Shown: positions 8,247-17,429, counted from the first letter of the stretch. The stretch: 64,000 nt of DNA from Nitrospira sp. (GCA_035968315.1 JAVYIN010000007.1:156996-220995); one strand, 5' to 3'. The notes: generated by a model from the sequence alone, not told the origin. A program made the numbers and translations.

Positions 8247-8753
8247 ATGAAGAAAATGCTTTTGTTGTCTGTAGCAGTGCTGTTTGGCATGCAGGCAGGC
8301 CTTGCTATGGCGGCCAATCCCGACACTGGCCCAGGCTGTGGCCTCGGCAAGTTGGCGTGGGGCGATTATAAGAACCAGAAGGACATCGCGCCGCAGGTTT
8401 TGATGGCCACGACAAACGGCACATTCTGGAGCCAGACATTTGGAATCAGCTCGGGTACCTCCGGCTGCACCAATGACGGCAAGATCATGAGCGAACATAA
8501 GGCGACGATGTTTGCGGAGTTGAATTTCGAGAACCTGTCTCAGGAGATGGCTCAGGGGCAGGGTGAGCACCTGGCGTCGATGGCGACGCTGATGGGGGTG
8601 CCGGCTCAGCACCAGGGTGAATTTTTCGCCCTCGCGCAGGAACATTACACCTCCTTGGTGAAAGCGGGCGAGGCTTCACCCGTGGCCATGGTGAAGGCGC
8701 TGAATGCCACGATCGCGACCCATCCGGTGCTGGCTCAAGCCATTGTAAAGTAA
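8247..8753 (+). CDS. DUF3015 family exported protein, copy 2
   Basis: 168 residues, strong ribosome site GGAGGAGG, signal peptide 1-22 (cleavage after LAMA). It has the same blocks as copy 1 in the same order: NPDTGPGCGLGKLAW, KDIAPQVLMATTNGTFWSQ, GTSGCTNDGK, then a helical half ending ATHPVLAQ. It has its own perfect -10 element and is followed at once by a strong terminator, so it is probably the more highly expressed copy and transcribed alone. Function unknown. Confidence 0.93.
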   Translation: MKKMLLLSVAVLFGMQAGLAMAANPDTGPGCGLGKLAWGDYKNQKDIAPQVLMATTNGTFWSQTFGISSGTSGCTNDGKIMSEHKATMFAELNFENLSQEMAQGQGEHLASMATLMGVPAQHQGEFFALAQEHYTSLVKAGEASPVAMVKALNATIATHPVLAQAIVK

Positions 8754-8766
8754 TCCAAGAAGCGGA

Positions 8767-8801
8767 GGGGTCCGGCTGATGGCCGGACCCCTTTTATTTT
8801 T
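8767..8801 (+). terminator. Rho-independent terminator after DUF3015 copy 2
   Basis: Perfect 10-bp stem (8767-8776 with 8782-8791, GGGGTCCGGC arm), 5-base loop, then a T-rich tail. The apparent ATG (8779) of the next gene is inside the loop and its GGAGG ribosome site overlaps the left arm. Confidence 0.9.
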
Positions 8802-10764
8802 ACCTCTACGTTGCTCCTTGTTCCCCTTCCTGACCACTGCCTTGATCATTCTCAGCCTCGCGGGGCCTGTTTGGGCGACCGAGGATGTTTCGCGCGCCTA
8901 TCTTGACGAGTTAGTCACCCGGGCGAATGGCCTGCGTTTGGCGGAGACTCGTGAATGGCAGGTCTTGCTTCATTACCGGAGGAATTTGTGGGGCGGGTAT
9001 ACGAGCGAGCAGGATGCCCCAGGATTTTTCCTGGCGCCGGACGGGAAAGTGAATCCACAGGCGGAATTGGCGGCCACATTGACGCAGTTTTTCTCCGACG
9101 AGTTTGTCGGGCGATCGAAGCAGCCGGCCCAATGCGCATTCGTGGCGCGGTATTCTTTTCTGAAAGAGCGGCTCGCATTTGATCCGGAACGATTACGGCC
9201 TCTCGTGTGCGAGCGATTCAATAATTGGCTGGCCGATTTCGATGTGGAGGGAATCAGTCTCATATTCCCAACCGGGTTCATGAACAATCCCTCGTCCATG
9301 TTTGGGCACACGTTTCTCAGGATCGATCAAAAGGGCCAAACTCCGCACACGCGCATACTGGCGTCCACGATCAACTTCGCCGCGGAATTACCGCCGGACG
9401 CCGGAATCGAATATCCGATCAAAGGCATTTTCGGAATGTACCCGGGGTATTTTTCAACGATTCCGTACTATCTCAAGGTGCAGGAGTATCGGGATATCGA
9501 GAACCGGGATATTTGGGAGTACCGGCTCAATCTGACGCCTGACCAAGTCCGCCGTCTGCTCATGCATGCCTGGGAAATGGGGAATGCGACCTTCGACTAC
9601 TATTTCTTCGGCGAGAATTGCTCATATCACATCCTGGCCCTCTTGGATGCCGCCGACACGGCCTTCCGGCTGGCCGACCAGTTCCCGTACTACACGATTC
9701 CCGCCGATAGTATGCGCGCCGTGTTGGCGCAGCAGGGGCTTGTCGGCGCGGTCGTGTACCGCCCGTCACGATTGACGCTGGTCAAACGCAAACGGGAGCT
9801 GCTTGACCAGGAAGAAGATCGCTGGTTGCGGCGACTTTTAGAGAAGCCAGATGAGGCGCGGAGCGAGTCGTTTTCTGCGGTCCCGCAGGCTCGCAGGGTT
9901 CTTCTTCTGGACACTGCGTCAGATTATCTGCTGTTGAGGAGCGAAGGGGCCGGTGAGAAGGAGAATCCTTGGCGGGATCGCAATAAAATTATACTGTCCG
10001 CTCGCGCGGAGCTAAAGACGCCATCTCCAGACATGGAGGTGCAACCTTTTGTCGATCGTCCTGATGCTGGGCATGAGACCAGGCGTATTGGGGTAGGTGC
10101 TGGCTGGAGGAATAATCGGCCTTTCGAGGAGGTAGCGTTCCGCGGGGCGTATCACGACATTCTTGACCCAGAGCGGGGCTATACGCCGGATGCGCAAATT
10201 GAAATCGTCTCATTGGCCATCAGAAAGTATGCGCCGGCTAATTGGTACAACATGAGCATGGGCCGGAGCCTGAATGAATCGCAGGTCCGTCTGGAGCGGT
10301 TTTCGTTATTCAACATGGTGTCCTTAGCTCCCATGGACAGCCTGTTCCATGCGCCCTCCTGGAAGCTTGGAATCGGGATGAACACGATCCATCACAATAC
10401 CTGCCAATTGTGCAGCAACGGGGTGTTCAATGCGGGCATGGGCGGTTCGACGGAAAGTCACTGGCTGAGGCGTGAATTGTGGTTTGCCTTCGCGGAAGCA
10501 GAAGCCAACTACAGCAAAGCGTACGAGGAGCGCCATCGCATTGGCGGTGGCGGCACGGTCGGGTTGTTGGCGGACCTTACGGATCGCTGGAAGCTGCTGA
10601 TTTCAGGGACGTACCTTCGCTATGCGCTCGGAGAACACGGTGACGACGTGCGCTGGACTGTGGGCCAACGCGTGACGATTCTGCAGAACTTTTCGCTCCG
10701 ACTTGATTACAACCACAGAGACCGTGATGACGATGTGGTCTTTTCAGGACTGTTCTATTTCTAG
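8779..10764 (+). CDS. DUF4105 (Lnb N-terminal periplasmic domain) protein
   Basis: 661 residues if read from ATG 8779; that start lies in the loop of a terminator hairpin, so TTG 8818, which begins a cleaner signal peptide (LTTALIILSLAGPVWA), is an alternative. The N-terminal half holds the DUF4105 signature: a conserved His in SSMFGHTFLRID and a conserved Cys in FFGENCSYHILALL, a permuted NlpC/P60-like pair of catalytic residues. The C-terminal ~300 residues are rich in alternating beta strands and end in an aromatic residue (FSGLFYF), which suggests an outer-membrane barrel part. Likely a cell-envelope hydrolase; substrate unknown. Confidence 0.88.
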   Translation: MAGPLLFLPLRCSLFPFLTTALIILSLAGPVWATEDVSRAYLDELVTRANGLRLAETREWQVLLHYRRNLWGGYTSEQDAPGFFLAPDGKVNPQAELAATLTQFFSDEFVGRSKQPAQCAFVARYSFLKERLAFDPERLRPLVCERFNNWLADFDVEGISLIFPTGFMNNPSSMFGHTFLRIDQKGQTPHTRILASTINFAAELPPDAGIEYPIKGIFGMYPGYFSTIPYYLKVQEYRDIENRDIWEYRLNLTPDQVRRLLMHAWEMGNATFDYYFFGENCSYHILALLDAADTAFRLADQFPYYTIPADSMRAVLAQQGLVGAVVYRPSRLTLVKRKRELLDQEEDRWLRRLLEKPDEARSESFSAVPQARRVLLLDTASDYLLLRSEGAGEKENPWRDRNKIILSARAELKTPSPDMEVQPFVDRPDAGHETRRIGVGAGWRNNRPFEEVAFRGAYHDILDPERGYTPDAQIEIVSLAIRKYAPANWYNMSMGRSLNESQVRLERFSLFNMVSLAPMDSLFHAPSWKLGIGMNTIHHNTCQLCSNGVFNAGMGGSTESHWLRRELWFAFAEAEANYSKAYEERHRIGGGGTVGLLADLTDRWKLLISGTYLRYALGEHGDDVRWTVGQRVTILQNFSLRLDYNHRDRDDDVVFSGLFYF

Positions 10765-10787
10765 ACTCGAGTATTCTTACCCTGTCG

Positions 10788-11300
10788 TTATGGTTGAGGG
10801 GGAGTAGAGGGTCCCGTCTGGCGTTCGGTCGAGGGTTTGGGCCGCTTCCGCACATGTTCTTCTTGGGCGGCTCGTGCTGCTTTCTCTGTTTCAGAGAGAG
10901 CAGGGGGGATATAGCCAGATATTTCGATGGCACGGTTCTGAGCATCATAAATGACGCGTGTTTCTTCGTCGTGCCCTTGGGACAGTTCAATCAAGTCATA
11001 GATGGGCTCTCCGAGGATTCCGATAATGGTCAACCAGGCATAACCCCAGACCGCCGCTCGCCCTGCATTGACGGTGTTCCCCATCTCATACTTGTACACG
11101 GATTCTTTTTTGCCATCAGTGAGAACTTGTTCAGAGATGGGCTTGCCAAGTTCAAATTCCAGCTCTTCCCGACTCGCTCCTACCGTAATGTAGTCGAAAT
11201 CGGGCTCTGGATGGCCTGAGAGCGCCATGCCGATGGAACAGCCCGACAGAATCGCAGTGGCATACAAGGCACCAAGGATAGTCATCAGAGTCTTTTTCAT
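10788..11300 (-). CDS. Small lipoprotein with BamE/SmpA-like region
   Basis: 170 residues from the ATG at 11300, preceded by AGGGAG. Lipoprotein signal: MKKTLMTILGALYATAILSG then Cys (lipobox ILSGC). The mature part includes FDYITVGASREELEFELGKP, the pattern (VGxxRxEVExxLGxP) seen in SmpA/OmlA/BamE-like small lipoproteins, then a hydrophobic stretch WGYAWLTIIGILGEPIYDL and a charged tail rich in Lys, Pro and Gln. It converges on the DUF4105 gene with a 23-base gap. Role unknown; probably in the envelope. Confidence 0.85.
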   Translation of the reverse strand: MKKTLMTILGALYATAILSGCSIGMALSGHPEPDFDYITVGASREELEFELGKPISEQVLTDGKKESVYKYEMGNTVNAGRAAVWGYAWLTIIGILGEPIYDLIELSQGHDEETRVIYDAQNRAIEISGYIPPALSETEKAARAAQEEHVRKRPKPSTERQTGPSTPPQP

Positions 11301-11417
11301 GGCAGTCTCCCTTAGTCGGTGTGACACTCAAAAAGATAGGAAGGATTACCGTATAACGCAACGAATGATTTCTGACAACCGCTTTCCTGCATCAGCGAGT
11401 TCGTTTATTCTTGGGCC

Positions 11418-12182
11418 GTGAGCCTTCTCGACCAAATCTTCGTCTATCATCCGGAGCCCTGGCAGGAGCGGGACTGGGCCGGCCTCAGCGGATTGCCGCT
11501 GGAGGAGGTCTGGTTTCAGTCCGGCGACGGGGCGAAGCTCTTTGGCTGGTATGTCGAGGCGCAGGCGGACCGTCCGGTGATTCTCTGGTGCCATGGGAAC
11601 GCCGGCAATATCATTCACCGCCTTGAGAATCTGACGCTCCTCTACCAATTGGGAATATCGGTCTTCCTGTTCGATTACCGGGGGTACGGGAGAAGCCTGA
11701 ACCTCCGGCCCAGCGAAGCGGGGCTCTATCAGGATGCATTGGGCGCGTATGAGTATCTGACGCGCACGAGGCGGATTCGTCCCGATCGGCTCGTCCTGTT
11801 TGGCCGCTCGCTTGGTGCGGCCGTGGCGGGAGAGCTGGCTGCGCAACAACCGGCGGCCGGATTGATTCTCGAATCGTCCTTCCCCTCCATCGAAGCCGTC
11901 GCGAAATACCATTACGGCGGTGCGCCGGTGCATTGGCTGCTGGGAGCGGAATTCCGGTTGATCGACCGGCTTCCGCAGCTCTCTCTGCCCAAGCTCATCC
12001 TTCACGGCGATCGAGACGACATTATTCCGATCGAACTGGGGCGCCAGGTGTTTGAGGCGGCCACACCTCCGAAAGAGTGGTATGTGATCCGGGGCGCCGA
12101 TCACAACAACACCTATCAGGCCGGAGGGGCGCCGTACTTCCGCCGGTGGGCCGAGTTCATCCAGCGGGCCACTCGGATGTGA
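11418..12182 (+). CDS. Alpha/beta hydrolase (BEM46/ABHD13-like)
   Basis: 254 residues from GTG 11418. The oxyanion-hole region reads WCHGNAGNIIHR, the nucleophile elbow is FGRSLGAAVAG with Ser131, the acid is in LILHGDRDDIIP, and the His is in IRGADHNNTY. This set and order match the BEM46/YqkD-type hydrolases, whose natural substrates are mostly unknown. There is no Shine-Dalgarno sequence before the GTG; a promoter-like TTTCCT-17-TATTCT ends 6 bases before it, so the mRNA may be leaderless. Cytoplasmic, since no signal peptide is seen. Confidence 0.92.
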   Translation: MSLLDQIFVYHPEPWQERDWAGLSGLPLEEVWFQSGDGAKLFGWYVEAQADRPVILWCHGNAGNIIHRLENLTLLYQLGISVFLFDYRGYGRSLNLRPSEAGLYQDALGAYEYLTRTRRIRPDRLVLFGRSLGAAVAGELAAQQPAAGLILESSFPSIEAVAKYHYGGAPVHWLLGAEFRLIDRLPQLSLPKLILHGDRDDIIPIELGRQVFEAATPPKEWYVIRGADHNNTYQAGGAPYFRRWAEFIQRATRM

Positions 12183-12229
12183 GATCGCAAGTCTCGATGA
12201 TCAACGCCTCACGGGGATTGCGATTGGCG

Positions 12230-12258
12230 TTGGCGAAGCCGGGAACTTTTGATACAGT
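12230..12258 (+). promoter_or_regulatory. Candidate promoter of the mlaA-like gene
   Basis: TTGGCG at 12230-12235, 17-base spacer, TACAGT at 12253-12258, about 70 bases before the GTG start at 12329. Confidence 0.45.
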
Positions 12259-12328
12259 GCGCCGCATGCCCATTCGGGGAAATGCGGCGGATGGGAGACG
12301 GTGTTGAATCGTGTGCAAGGAGGCCGGA

Positions 12329-13237
12329 GTGAGGATTGATCGGACGCGAGTGTTTCGGGGCGTTGGAATAGTGGTGGCGACGTTGTGGCTTTCTGCCTGT
12401 GCCAGTGGGCCAGGATCGACGTCGCAGGGGCCTGGGGCGTCGATGGGGGTGCGCGACGGGCAAGCGCCGGGGCTGCTGGCGGCGAATGATGTTCCAGTCA
12501 GGCCAGAGGGAAACGGCCAAGCCGCGCCGCCGGATGATCTGTTCGATCCCTTCGCCAAAGGCGGGGAGGAGACCGTTGAAGAATATGATCCCTGGGAGCC
12601 CTTCAATACGAAGATCTTCGAGTTCAACCGGCAGGTCGATCGCTGGGTGTTGAAGCCGGTCGCGAAGGGGTATGATTTCATCATGCCGAATGCCGCGCAG
12701 GTCGGCATCAGCAACTTCTTCTATAATCTCCGCTTCCCGCCCCGGTTCTTGAACAATGTGTTTCAGGGCAAGGCCAAGGGAGCCGGGATCGAGATGGGCC
12801 GTTTTCTCGTCAACTCGACAGCCGGGATCGGCGGATTTTTCGACGTTGCGCAACACCTCGATTTGAAGACGCCCGAGGAAGACACGGGTCAGACTCTGGG
12901 TTTTTATGGGGTGCCGCCAGGCCCCTATCTGGTGCTGCCGTTGCTGCCGCCGTTCAACGTCCGAGACTTTGCCGGGTTCCTCGGCGATATTGCGCTCAAT
13001 CCGATCAACTGGCTGGTGGCGCCGATTATCGAAGTGAACGGTGTGCCCTCGGTGATCGCACATAAGAATCGCATGACGTCGTCCACGATCCAGTTGGGAG
13101 GGCGCGTGTTTGAAATCGTCAATGAGCGCTCGCTGAATCTGGAAAAGTATCAAGGCGTCGAAGAAGCGACGCTGGATCTCTATACCGCCGTCCGTAATGC
13201 CTATCAGCAGAAGCGGATCAGGGCGATTCAGGAATAG
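12329..13237 (+). CDS. mlaA: MlaA/VacJ family outer-membrane lipoprotein
   Basis: 302 residues from GTG 12329, placed by AAGGAGG 5 bases upstream (an earlier GTG at 12311 lacks one). Lipobox LSAC near residue 23. The conserved core begins DPWEPFNTKIFEFNRQVDRW and continues with SNFFYNLRFPPRFLNNVFQG and the GQTLGFYGVPPGPYLVLPLL motif, all diagnostic for MlaA. MlaA sits in the outer membrane and removes misplaced phospholipids from its outer leaflet, passing them to MlaC and the MlaFEDB transporter. No other mla genes lie in this window, so the partner genes must be elsewhere. Confidence 0.95.
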   Translation: MRIDRTRVFRGVGIVVATLWLSACASGPGSTSQGPGASMGVRDGQAPGLLAANDVPVRPEGNGQAAPPDDLFDPFAKGGEETVEEYDPWEPFNTKIFEFNRQVDRWVLKPVAKGYDFIMPNAAQVGISNFFYNLRFPPRFLNNVFQGKAKGAGIEMGRFLVNSTAGIGGFFDVAQHLDLKTPEEDTGQTLGFYGVPPGPYLVLPLLPPFNVRDFAGFLGDIALNPINWLVAPIIEVNGVPSVIAHKNRMTSSTIQLGGRVFEIVNERSLNLEKYQGVEEATLDLYTAVRNAYQQKRIRAIQE

Positions 13238-13240
13238 ATT

Positions 13241-13318
13241 GCAAGGCGAGGGGTGTGAGGCAAGGGGCTAGAGGGAGAACGATGACGGTTCGCCTCTCAC
13301 CTCGTGCCTCTTGCCCGC
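13241..13318. repeat. Intergenic GC-rich repeat, copy A
   Basis: Purine-rich left part (GAGGCAAGGGGCTAGAGG) and pyrimidine-rich right part (CCTCTCACCTCGTGCCTCTTGCC) form an imperfect inverted repeat between the convergent mlaA and kbl genes. Similar sequence occurs at 14520-14606 and 32338-32404. Confidence 0.6.
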
Positions 13319-13319
13319 T

Positions 13320-14510
13320 TCAGGGAATGAGGCCTAAGTCTCTTCCGACGGTGGCAAAGGCCGCAACAGCCTTCTCCAACTGGGCTCTGGTGTGCGCCGC
13401 CGACATCTGCACGCGAATGCGGGCTTGCCCTTTCGGTACCACGGGATAGCTGAACCCCACCACATAGATCCCTTCTTGCAACAGGCGATCGGCCATTTGT
13501 GTGGCGAGCGCGGCTTCCCCTAACATGACCGGAATGATCGGGTGGGTGCCGGGTACCAGACGGAACCCCAGGGCATTCAACTGCGCACGGAAGAAGGCGG
13601 CGTTGTCCTGCAGCTGCGCGCGGAGCGTATCGCCTTGTGCGGCCAGCTGCACGGCTTTGAGCGCGGCCGAGGCAATGACCGGCGGCAAGGCATTGGAAAA
13701 CAGATAGGGCCGGGATCGCTGGCGCAGCAGTTCGATGATCTCCGCCCGTCCCGAGGTGAATCCCCCCGCCGCGCCCCCGAGACTCTTGCCCAATGTGCTC
13801 GTGACGATGTCCACGCGCTCCGTGACGCCGAAGTGCCCCGGCGTGCCCCGGCCGTTGGGCCCCAGGACGCCGGTCGCATGGCTGTCGTCCACCATCACCA
13901 CGGCGTCGTAACGGTCGGCCAGGTTCACGATCTGGTCCAGCTTGGCCAGATCCCCGTCCATCGAGAACACGCCGTCGGTGGCGATCAGGCGCAACCGGCA
14001 GGCGCGGGCGTCTTGCAGCCGTGCTTCCAGGTCGGCCATGTCGCCATGGGCATAGCGGAACCGTTGGGCCTTGCAGAGGCGAATGCCGTCGATCACGCTG
14101 GCATGATTCAACGCGTCGCTGATGACCGCATCCTGCTCATCGAGCAACACTTCGAAGAGCCCGCCGTTCGCATCGAAGCAGGAGCCATAGAGGATGGTCT
14201 CCTCGGTTCCCAGAAAATCGCTGATGGTCCGTTCAAGGCGTGTGTGCAGGTCTTGGGTGCCGCAGATGAAGCGCACGGAGGCCATGCCGTATCCGTGCCG
14301 GTTCAATCCCTCGGTGGCGGCTTGCCGGATGTCCGGATGGTTGGCGAGCCCCAGATAATTATTCGCACAGAGGTTCACGACCGATCCCTGAGCCACGCGA
14401 ATATCGGTCCCTTGCGGGCTGAGCAGGTGCCGCTCGTGTTTATACAATCCGGCGGCACGGATGTCGGCGAGGGACTGGACGAGGATCTTTTTGAGAGAGG
14501 TGTAGGCCAT
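13320..14510 (-). CDS. kbl: Glycine C-acetyltransferase (2-amino-3-ketobutyrate CoA ligase)
   Basis: 396 residues, the usual family length. A PLP enzyme that splits 2-amino-3-oxobutyrate with CoA into glycine and acetyl-CoA, the second step of threonine degradation. Visible marks: [14 protein letters not shown] near the start, [21 protein letters not shown], the cofactor Asp/His in [14 protein letters not shown], and the Schiff-base lysine at about residue 242 in [13 protein letters not shown]. It follows tdh (first step) on the same strand across 98 bases that contain an intergenic repeat, so the two are a functional pair. Confidence 0.97.
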   Translation of the reverse strand: MAYTSLKKILVQSLADIRAAGLYKHERHLLSPQGTDIRVAQGSVVNLCANNYLGLANHPDIRQAATEGLNRHGYGMASVRFICGTQDLHTRLERTISDFLGTEETILYGSCFDANGGLFEVLLDEQDAVISDALNHASVIDGIRLCKAQRFRYAHGDMADLEARLQDARACRLRLIATDGVFSMDGDLAKLDQIVNLADRYDAVVMVDDSHATGVLGPNGRGTPGHFGVTERVDIVTSTLGKSLGGAAGGFTSGRAEIIELLRQRSRPYLFSNALPPVIASAALKAVQLAAQGDTLRAQLQDNAAFFRAQLNALGFRLVPGTHPIIPVMLGEAALATQMADRLLQEGIYVVGFSYPVVPKGQARIRVQMSAAHTRAQLEKAVAAFATVGRDLGLIP

Positions 14511-14519
14511 TGTCTGTCT

Positions 14520-14606
14520 CAGGCAAGAGGCGCGGGGTTAGGGGTTAGAGGGTCATCCGATTTGATTTTCAGCCCTCTTGCCTCTCGCCACGTACCCCGT
14601 GCCCAT
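14520..14606. repeat. Intergenic GC-rich repeat, copy B
   Basis: Lies between tdh and kbl. Contains GGTTAGGGGTTAGAGGGTCA, an ATCCGAT core, and CCCTCTTGCCTCTCGCC, the last being the reverse complement of the GGCAAGAGG end of the element. Related to copies at 13241 and 32338. Confidence 0.6.
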
Positions 14607-14608
14607 CT

Positions 14609-15643
14609 TTAAGGAAACAACACCACTTTGCCGCACTGGCCTGAATTGATCAACTCGAACCCTTTGGCATAGTCGCTCATCGGGAAGGTGTGGGTGATGA
14701 CCGGCTTGATGTTCAGACCGGCTTTGAAGAGACCGGCCAAGCGATACCAGGTGCTGAAGAGGTGCCGGCCGGTAATGCCGTGTACGCGAATGCCCTTGAA
14801 GATGATTTCGTTGGCCAGGTCGAACGCAATGGGACCGGTCGGAATGCCGAACAGCGTGACGCGCCCGCCGTTCTTCACAGCGCCGAAGGCTACGTGCAAG
14901 GCGCTGGGGTTGCCGGACATTTCCAGCGCCGCGTCCACGCCCTCTCCGGCGGTGATGTCGCGAATGGCGGCGGCGATCTGCGCGGGCGTCTCGGTCTTGG
15001 CATTCAGTACGTAGTCCGCGCCCACCTGTTTGGCCAGATTGAGACGATAGTCGCTCACGTCGGAGGCGATGATGGTGGCGGCACCCGCGGTGCGCGCGAC
15101 GGCGGTTGAAAAGAGCCCGGTCGGACCGCAGCCGGTGATCAAGACCGTGTGGCCGGTGAGATCTTCCGCCAGCGCCGCATCCACCGCATTCCCGAGCGGT
15201 TCCTGGACGGACGCCCATTCCGGTGGCAGCGCCGCCGCGGTGTGCCAGAGCACCTTTTCGGGCAAGGCGACGTATTCGGCAAATGATCCGTCTCGATCGA
15301 CCCCTAGGATGCGATAGTTCCGGCAGACATGCGCCTGGCCGGTGCGGCATTGGAAGCATTGGCCGCAGGTGATATGTGATTCAGCCGCCACGTAGTCGCC
15401 GACCTTGACGAGCGTCACATCGGAACCGACGGCCACGACCTCGCCGCACATTTCATGGCCGATGATGCGCGGGGGGTGAATCCGGCTGTGGGCCCAGGGG
15501 TCCCAATTATAAATATGGGCATCGGTTCCGCAGAGCGAGGTGGCTTTCACCTGCACGAGGGCATCGTAGGGACCCGGGGCCGGGTCCGGACAGGTCATCG
15601 CCGTCAGGCCCGGGGCGGAAGCGGTTTTCACGAGCGCACGCAT
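14609..15643 (-). CDS. tdh: L-threonine 3-dehydrogenase
   Basis: 344 residues from the ATG at 15643 (MRALVKTASAPGL); the frame is open further upstream but without family sequence. A zinc medium-chain dehydrogenase that oxidises threonine to 2-amino-3-oxobutyrate with NAD. Catalytic zinc: CGTDAHIYNWD and the following GHEMCGEVVAVG; structural zinc: CGQCFQCRTGQAHVC; Rossmann loop: GCGPTGLFSTAVA. The pair with kbl just downstream gives the complete threonine to glycine plus acetyl-CoA route. The length and the HIYNWD motif favour threonine dehydrogenase over sorbitol-type enzymes. Confidence 0.96.
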   Translation of the reverse strand: MRALVKTASAPGLTAMTCPDPAPGPYDALVQVKATSLCGTDAHIYNWDPWAHSRIHPPRIIGHEMCGEVVAVGSDVTLVKVGDYVAAESHITCGQCFQCRTGQAHVCRNYRILGVDRDGSFAEYVALPEKVLWHTAAALPPEWASVQEPLGNAVDAALAEDLTGHTVLITGCGPTGLFSTAVARTAGAATIIASDVSDYRLNLAKQVGADYVLNAKTETPAQIAAAIRDITAGEGVDAALEMSGNPSALHVAFGAVKNGGRVTLFGIPTGPIAFDLANEIIFKGIRVHGITGRHLFSTWYRLAGLFKAGLNIKPVITHTFPMSDYAKGFELINSGQCGKVVLFP

Positions 15644-15700
15644 GGCCGCATTGTACGCCAAGTTGAGGGGGGAGGCACGTGCGATTCGAGAAAAATCGGG

Positions 15701-15729
15701 TTGCACTCGATCGTGAGCCTGAGTAGGAT
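15701..15729 (+). promoter_or_regulatory. Candidate promoter, possibly leaderless start
   Basis: TTGCAC at 15701-15706, 17-base spacer, TAGGAT at 15724-15729. The ATG of the TonB-like gene starts only 6 bases after the -10 element and has no Shine-Dalgarno sequence. Confidence 0.45.
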
Positions 15730-15735
15730 GGTTAC

Positions 15736-16728
15736 ATGCGCTCTTCCGCGCCAAGTTTTCTTGTTCTGGCAGCCGGTGCGCTGGGGGTGTGCGCGCTTCA
15801 GTTGACCTTCTTTCCCGAGCCCGCCTCGGCCGTTTCCACAACCAACTCTGCTTCGGCAATGACCGGGACGCGATGGGCGACGATTGACCTGACGACGGCC
15901 GATGCTTCGGGGGAGATTCAGCTCGGGAAGCCGCTTGAGCTCGCCGTCACGATTGGCGGGGTGGCGCAGGGGAGCGCGCCTCTGGTGGCCATCTGCGAAT
16001 CGGTGTTGTTTGAGCGGCAGGTGGTGACGCTGGAGCCGGGTGAGGCGCCCATGGTGATGACTGGTTCGGCGGCGCTGGAACCGATTCCTGCCGGAAAATT
16101 ATCGATCCCTCCCAAGGCGGCGCGAGTGCAAGTCACCTTTGCCCGTCTGCGAGAGGGCAAGTTCGAGCGGGTGCTCAGCCGTGTGGTCTACATCACGTTG
16201 GGGGCCGCCGAGGTGCCGGACGCGGCGGAGCCGTCCACGCCCATTCGCGAGAAGACCGTCGGTGGTGACCTGGCTCCGGACGAGGAACAGCCGGATGTGG
16301 TGCCGGTATCCGGGGGGCATGTGGCCGAAGAAGATTTGCTGCCGTTGCCGACGCCGGATCAGAGCCGGGCCTATTGGCAGCAGATCAGCACCCTGGTCAG
16401 CCGCAGTTGGAGCCGCGCCGTGCGGCATGTTCGCCATGCGCCGACGAGCGAAACGGTGCGGGTGCGGTTCCGGCTCTATCCGAGCGGGCGGGCACAGCTC
16501 ATCCAGATTGAAAAAGGATCGGGAGCGCGGGAAGTCGACGAGGCGGGGATTTATACGATCGTGCAGGCCCAGCCGTTTCCGCCGTTCCCCAGCGATGCCG
16601 GATCGGAGGCGGTGGATGTGCATGTGCGGATGCGGACCGGGGCGAAAGCCTCCTCGCGGGAGGTGCAGTCGGTGACGATTCACTCGTCGAGCCCGTCCGA
16701 GGCCGGCTCCGGCAATGCCAAAAAATGA
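15736..16728 (+). CDS. Exported protein with TonB-like C-terminal domain
   Basis: 330 residues. An N-terminal hydrophobic segment (FLVLAAGALGVCALQL) serves as signal or anchor; residues 40-190 are a beta-rich region of unknown type; an acidic Pro-rich linker follows. From about residue 210 the sequence matches the energy-transducer TonB C-terminal fold: YWQQISTLVSRSWSR, VRVRFRLYPSGRAQLIQIEKGSG, then AGIYTIVQAQPFPPFP. No ExbB/ExbD genes are adjacent, so it may act as a stand-alone TonB-type domain protein rather than a classical energiser. Confidence 0.82.
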   Translation: MRSSAPSFLVLAAGALGVCALQLTFFPEPASAVSTTNSASAMTGTRWATIDLTTADASGEIQLGKPLELAVTIGGVAQGSAPLVAICESVLFERQVVTLEPGEAPMVMTGSAALEPIPAGKLSIPPKAARVQVTFARLREGKFERVLSRVVYITLGAAEVPDAAEPSTPIREKTVGGDLAPDEEQPDVVPVSGGHVAEEDLLPLPTPDQSRAYWQQISTLVSRSWSRAVRHVRHAPTSETVRVRFRLYPSGRAQLIQIEKGSGAREVDEAGIYTIVQAQPFPPFPSDAGSEAVDVHVRMRTGAKASSREVQSVTIHSSSPSEAGSGNAKK

Positions 16729-16783
16729 GGATGTGCGCGAAACCGCTGGGCTGTCAATGGATCACGGGTGTGGAGGAGGCTGT

Positions 16784-17395
16784 ATGCGTCGAAGAATGAG
16801 CTGGGGAGCAAGTCTATTTATCGGAGTGTTGGCGGCGAGTCTGCCAGCTATGGCTGGGGCGGAAATGGCGCAGTGGAATCTGGACCCCGACCATTCCATT
16901 ATCGAGTTCCGCGTGTCCCACATGGTCGTCTCGAAGACGGCGGGCCGGTTTATGCGCTACACCGGCGTGGTGGAAATGGATGCGGAGGCGCACCAGTTCA
17001 AGACGATCGAAGCCACGATCGATACGGCGTCGATCAATACCAACCATGAGAAGCGCGATGCCCATCTCCGTGCCGCCGATTTCTTCGATGTCGAGAAATA
17101 TCCGGCCATGACCTATAAAATGAAGAGTTATGCGAAGACCGGCGAAGGCTATACGGCGCTGGGTGATTTGACACTGCATGGCGTTACCAAGGAGATCGCG
17201 CTCGTTGGGACCTTTAATGGAGTGAGCAAGGATCCCTGGGGCAATACGCGCGCGGGCTTCACCGGTGAAGGCAAGATAAACCGGAAGGATTTCGGCATGG
17301 TCTGGAACAAGACGCTCGATAGCGGCGGACTGGCGGTCGGCGATGACGTGCAGATCCGTCTCGACATCGAGTGCATTAAAGCGAAGAAGCCGTAG
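16784..17395 (+). CDS. YceI family periplasmic protein
   Basis: 203 residues from ATG 16784, set by GGAGGAGG just upstream. Signal peptide about 1-27. The mature protein reads WNLDPDHSIIEFRVSHMVV, RFMRYTGVVEMD, HEKRDAHLRAADFFDVEKYP, GDLTLHGVTKEI, GFTGEGKINRKDFG, the full sequence of YceI motifs. YceI proteins form lipocalin-like barrels that bind isoprenoid-type lipids in the periplasm. It follows the TonB-like gene by 55 bases on the same strand; whether they are co-transcribed is not clear. Confidence 0.95.
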   Translation: MRRRMSWGASLFIGVLAASLPAMAGAEMAQWNLDPDHSIIEFRVSHMVVSKTAGRFMRYTGVVEMDAEAHQFKTIEATIDTASINTNHEKRDAHLRAADFFDVEKYPAMTYKMKSYAKTGEGYTALGDLTLHGVTKEIALVGTFNGVSKDPWGNTRAGFTGEGKINRKDFGMVWNKTLDSGGLAVGDDVQIRLDIECIKAKKP

Positions 17396-17429
17396 TCTTC
17401 TCCTGCCGCACCCATCGTACTTTGCGGCA

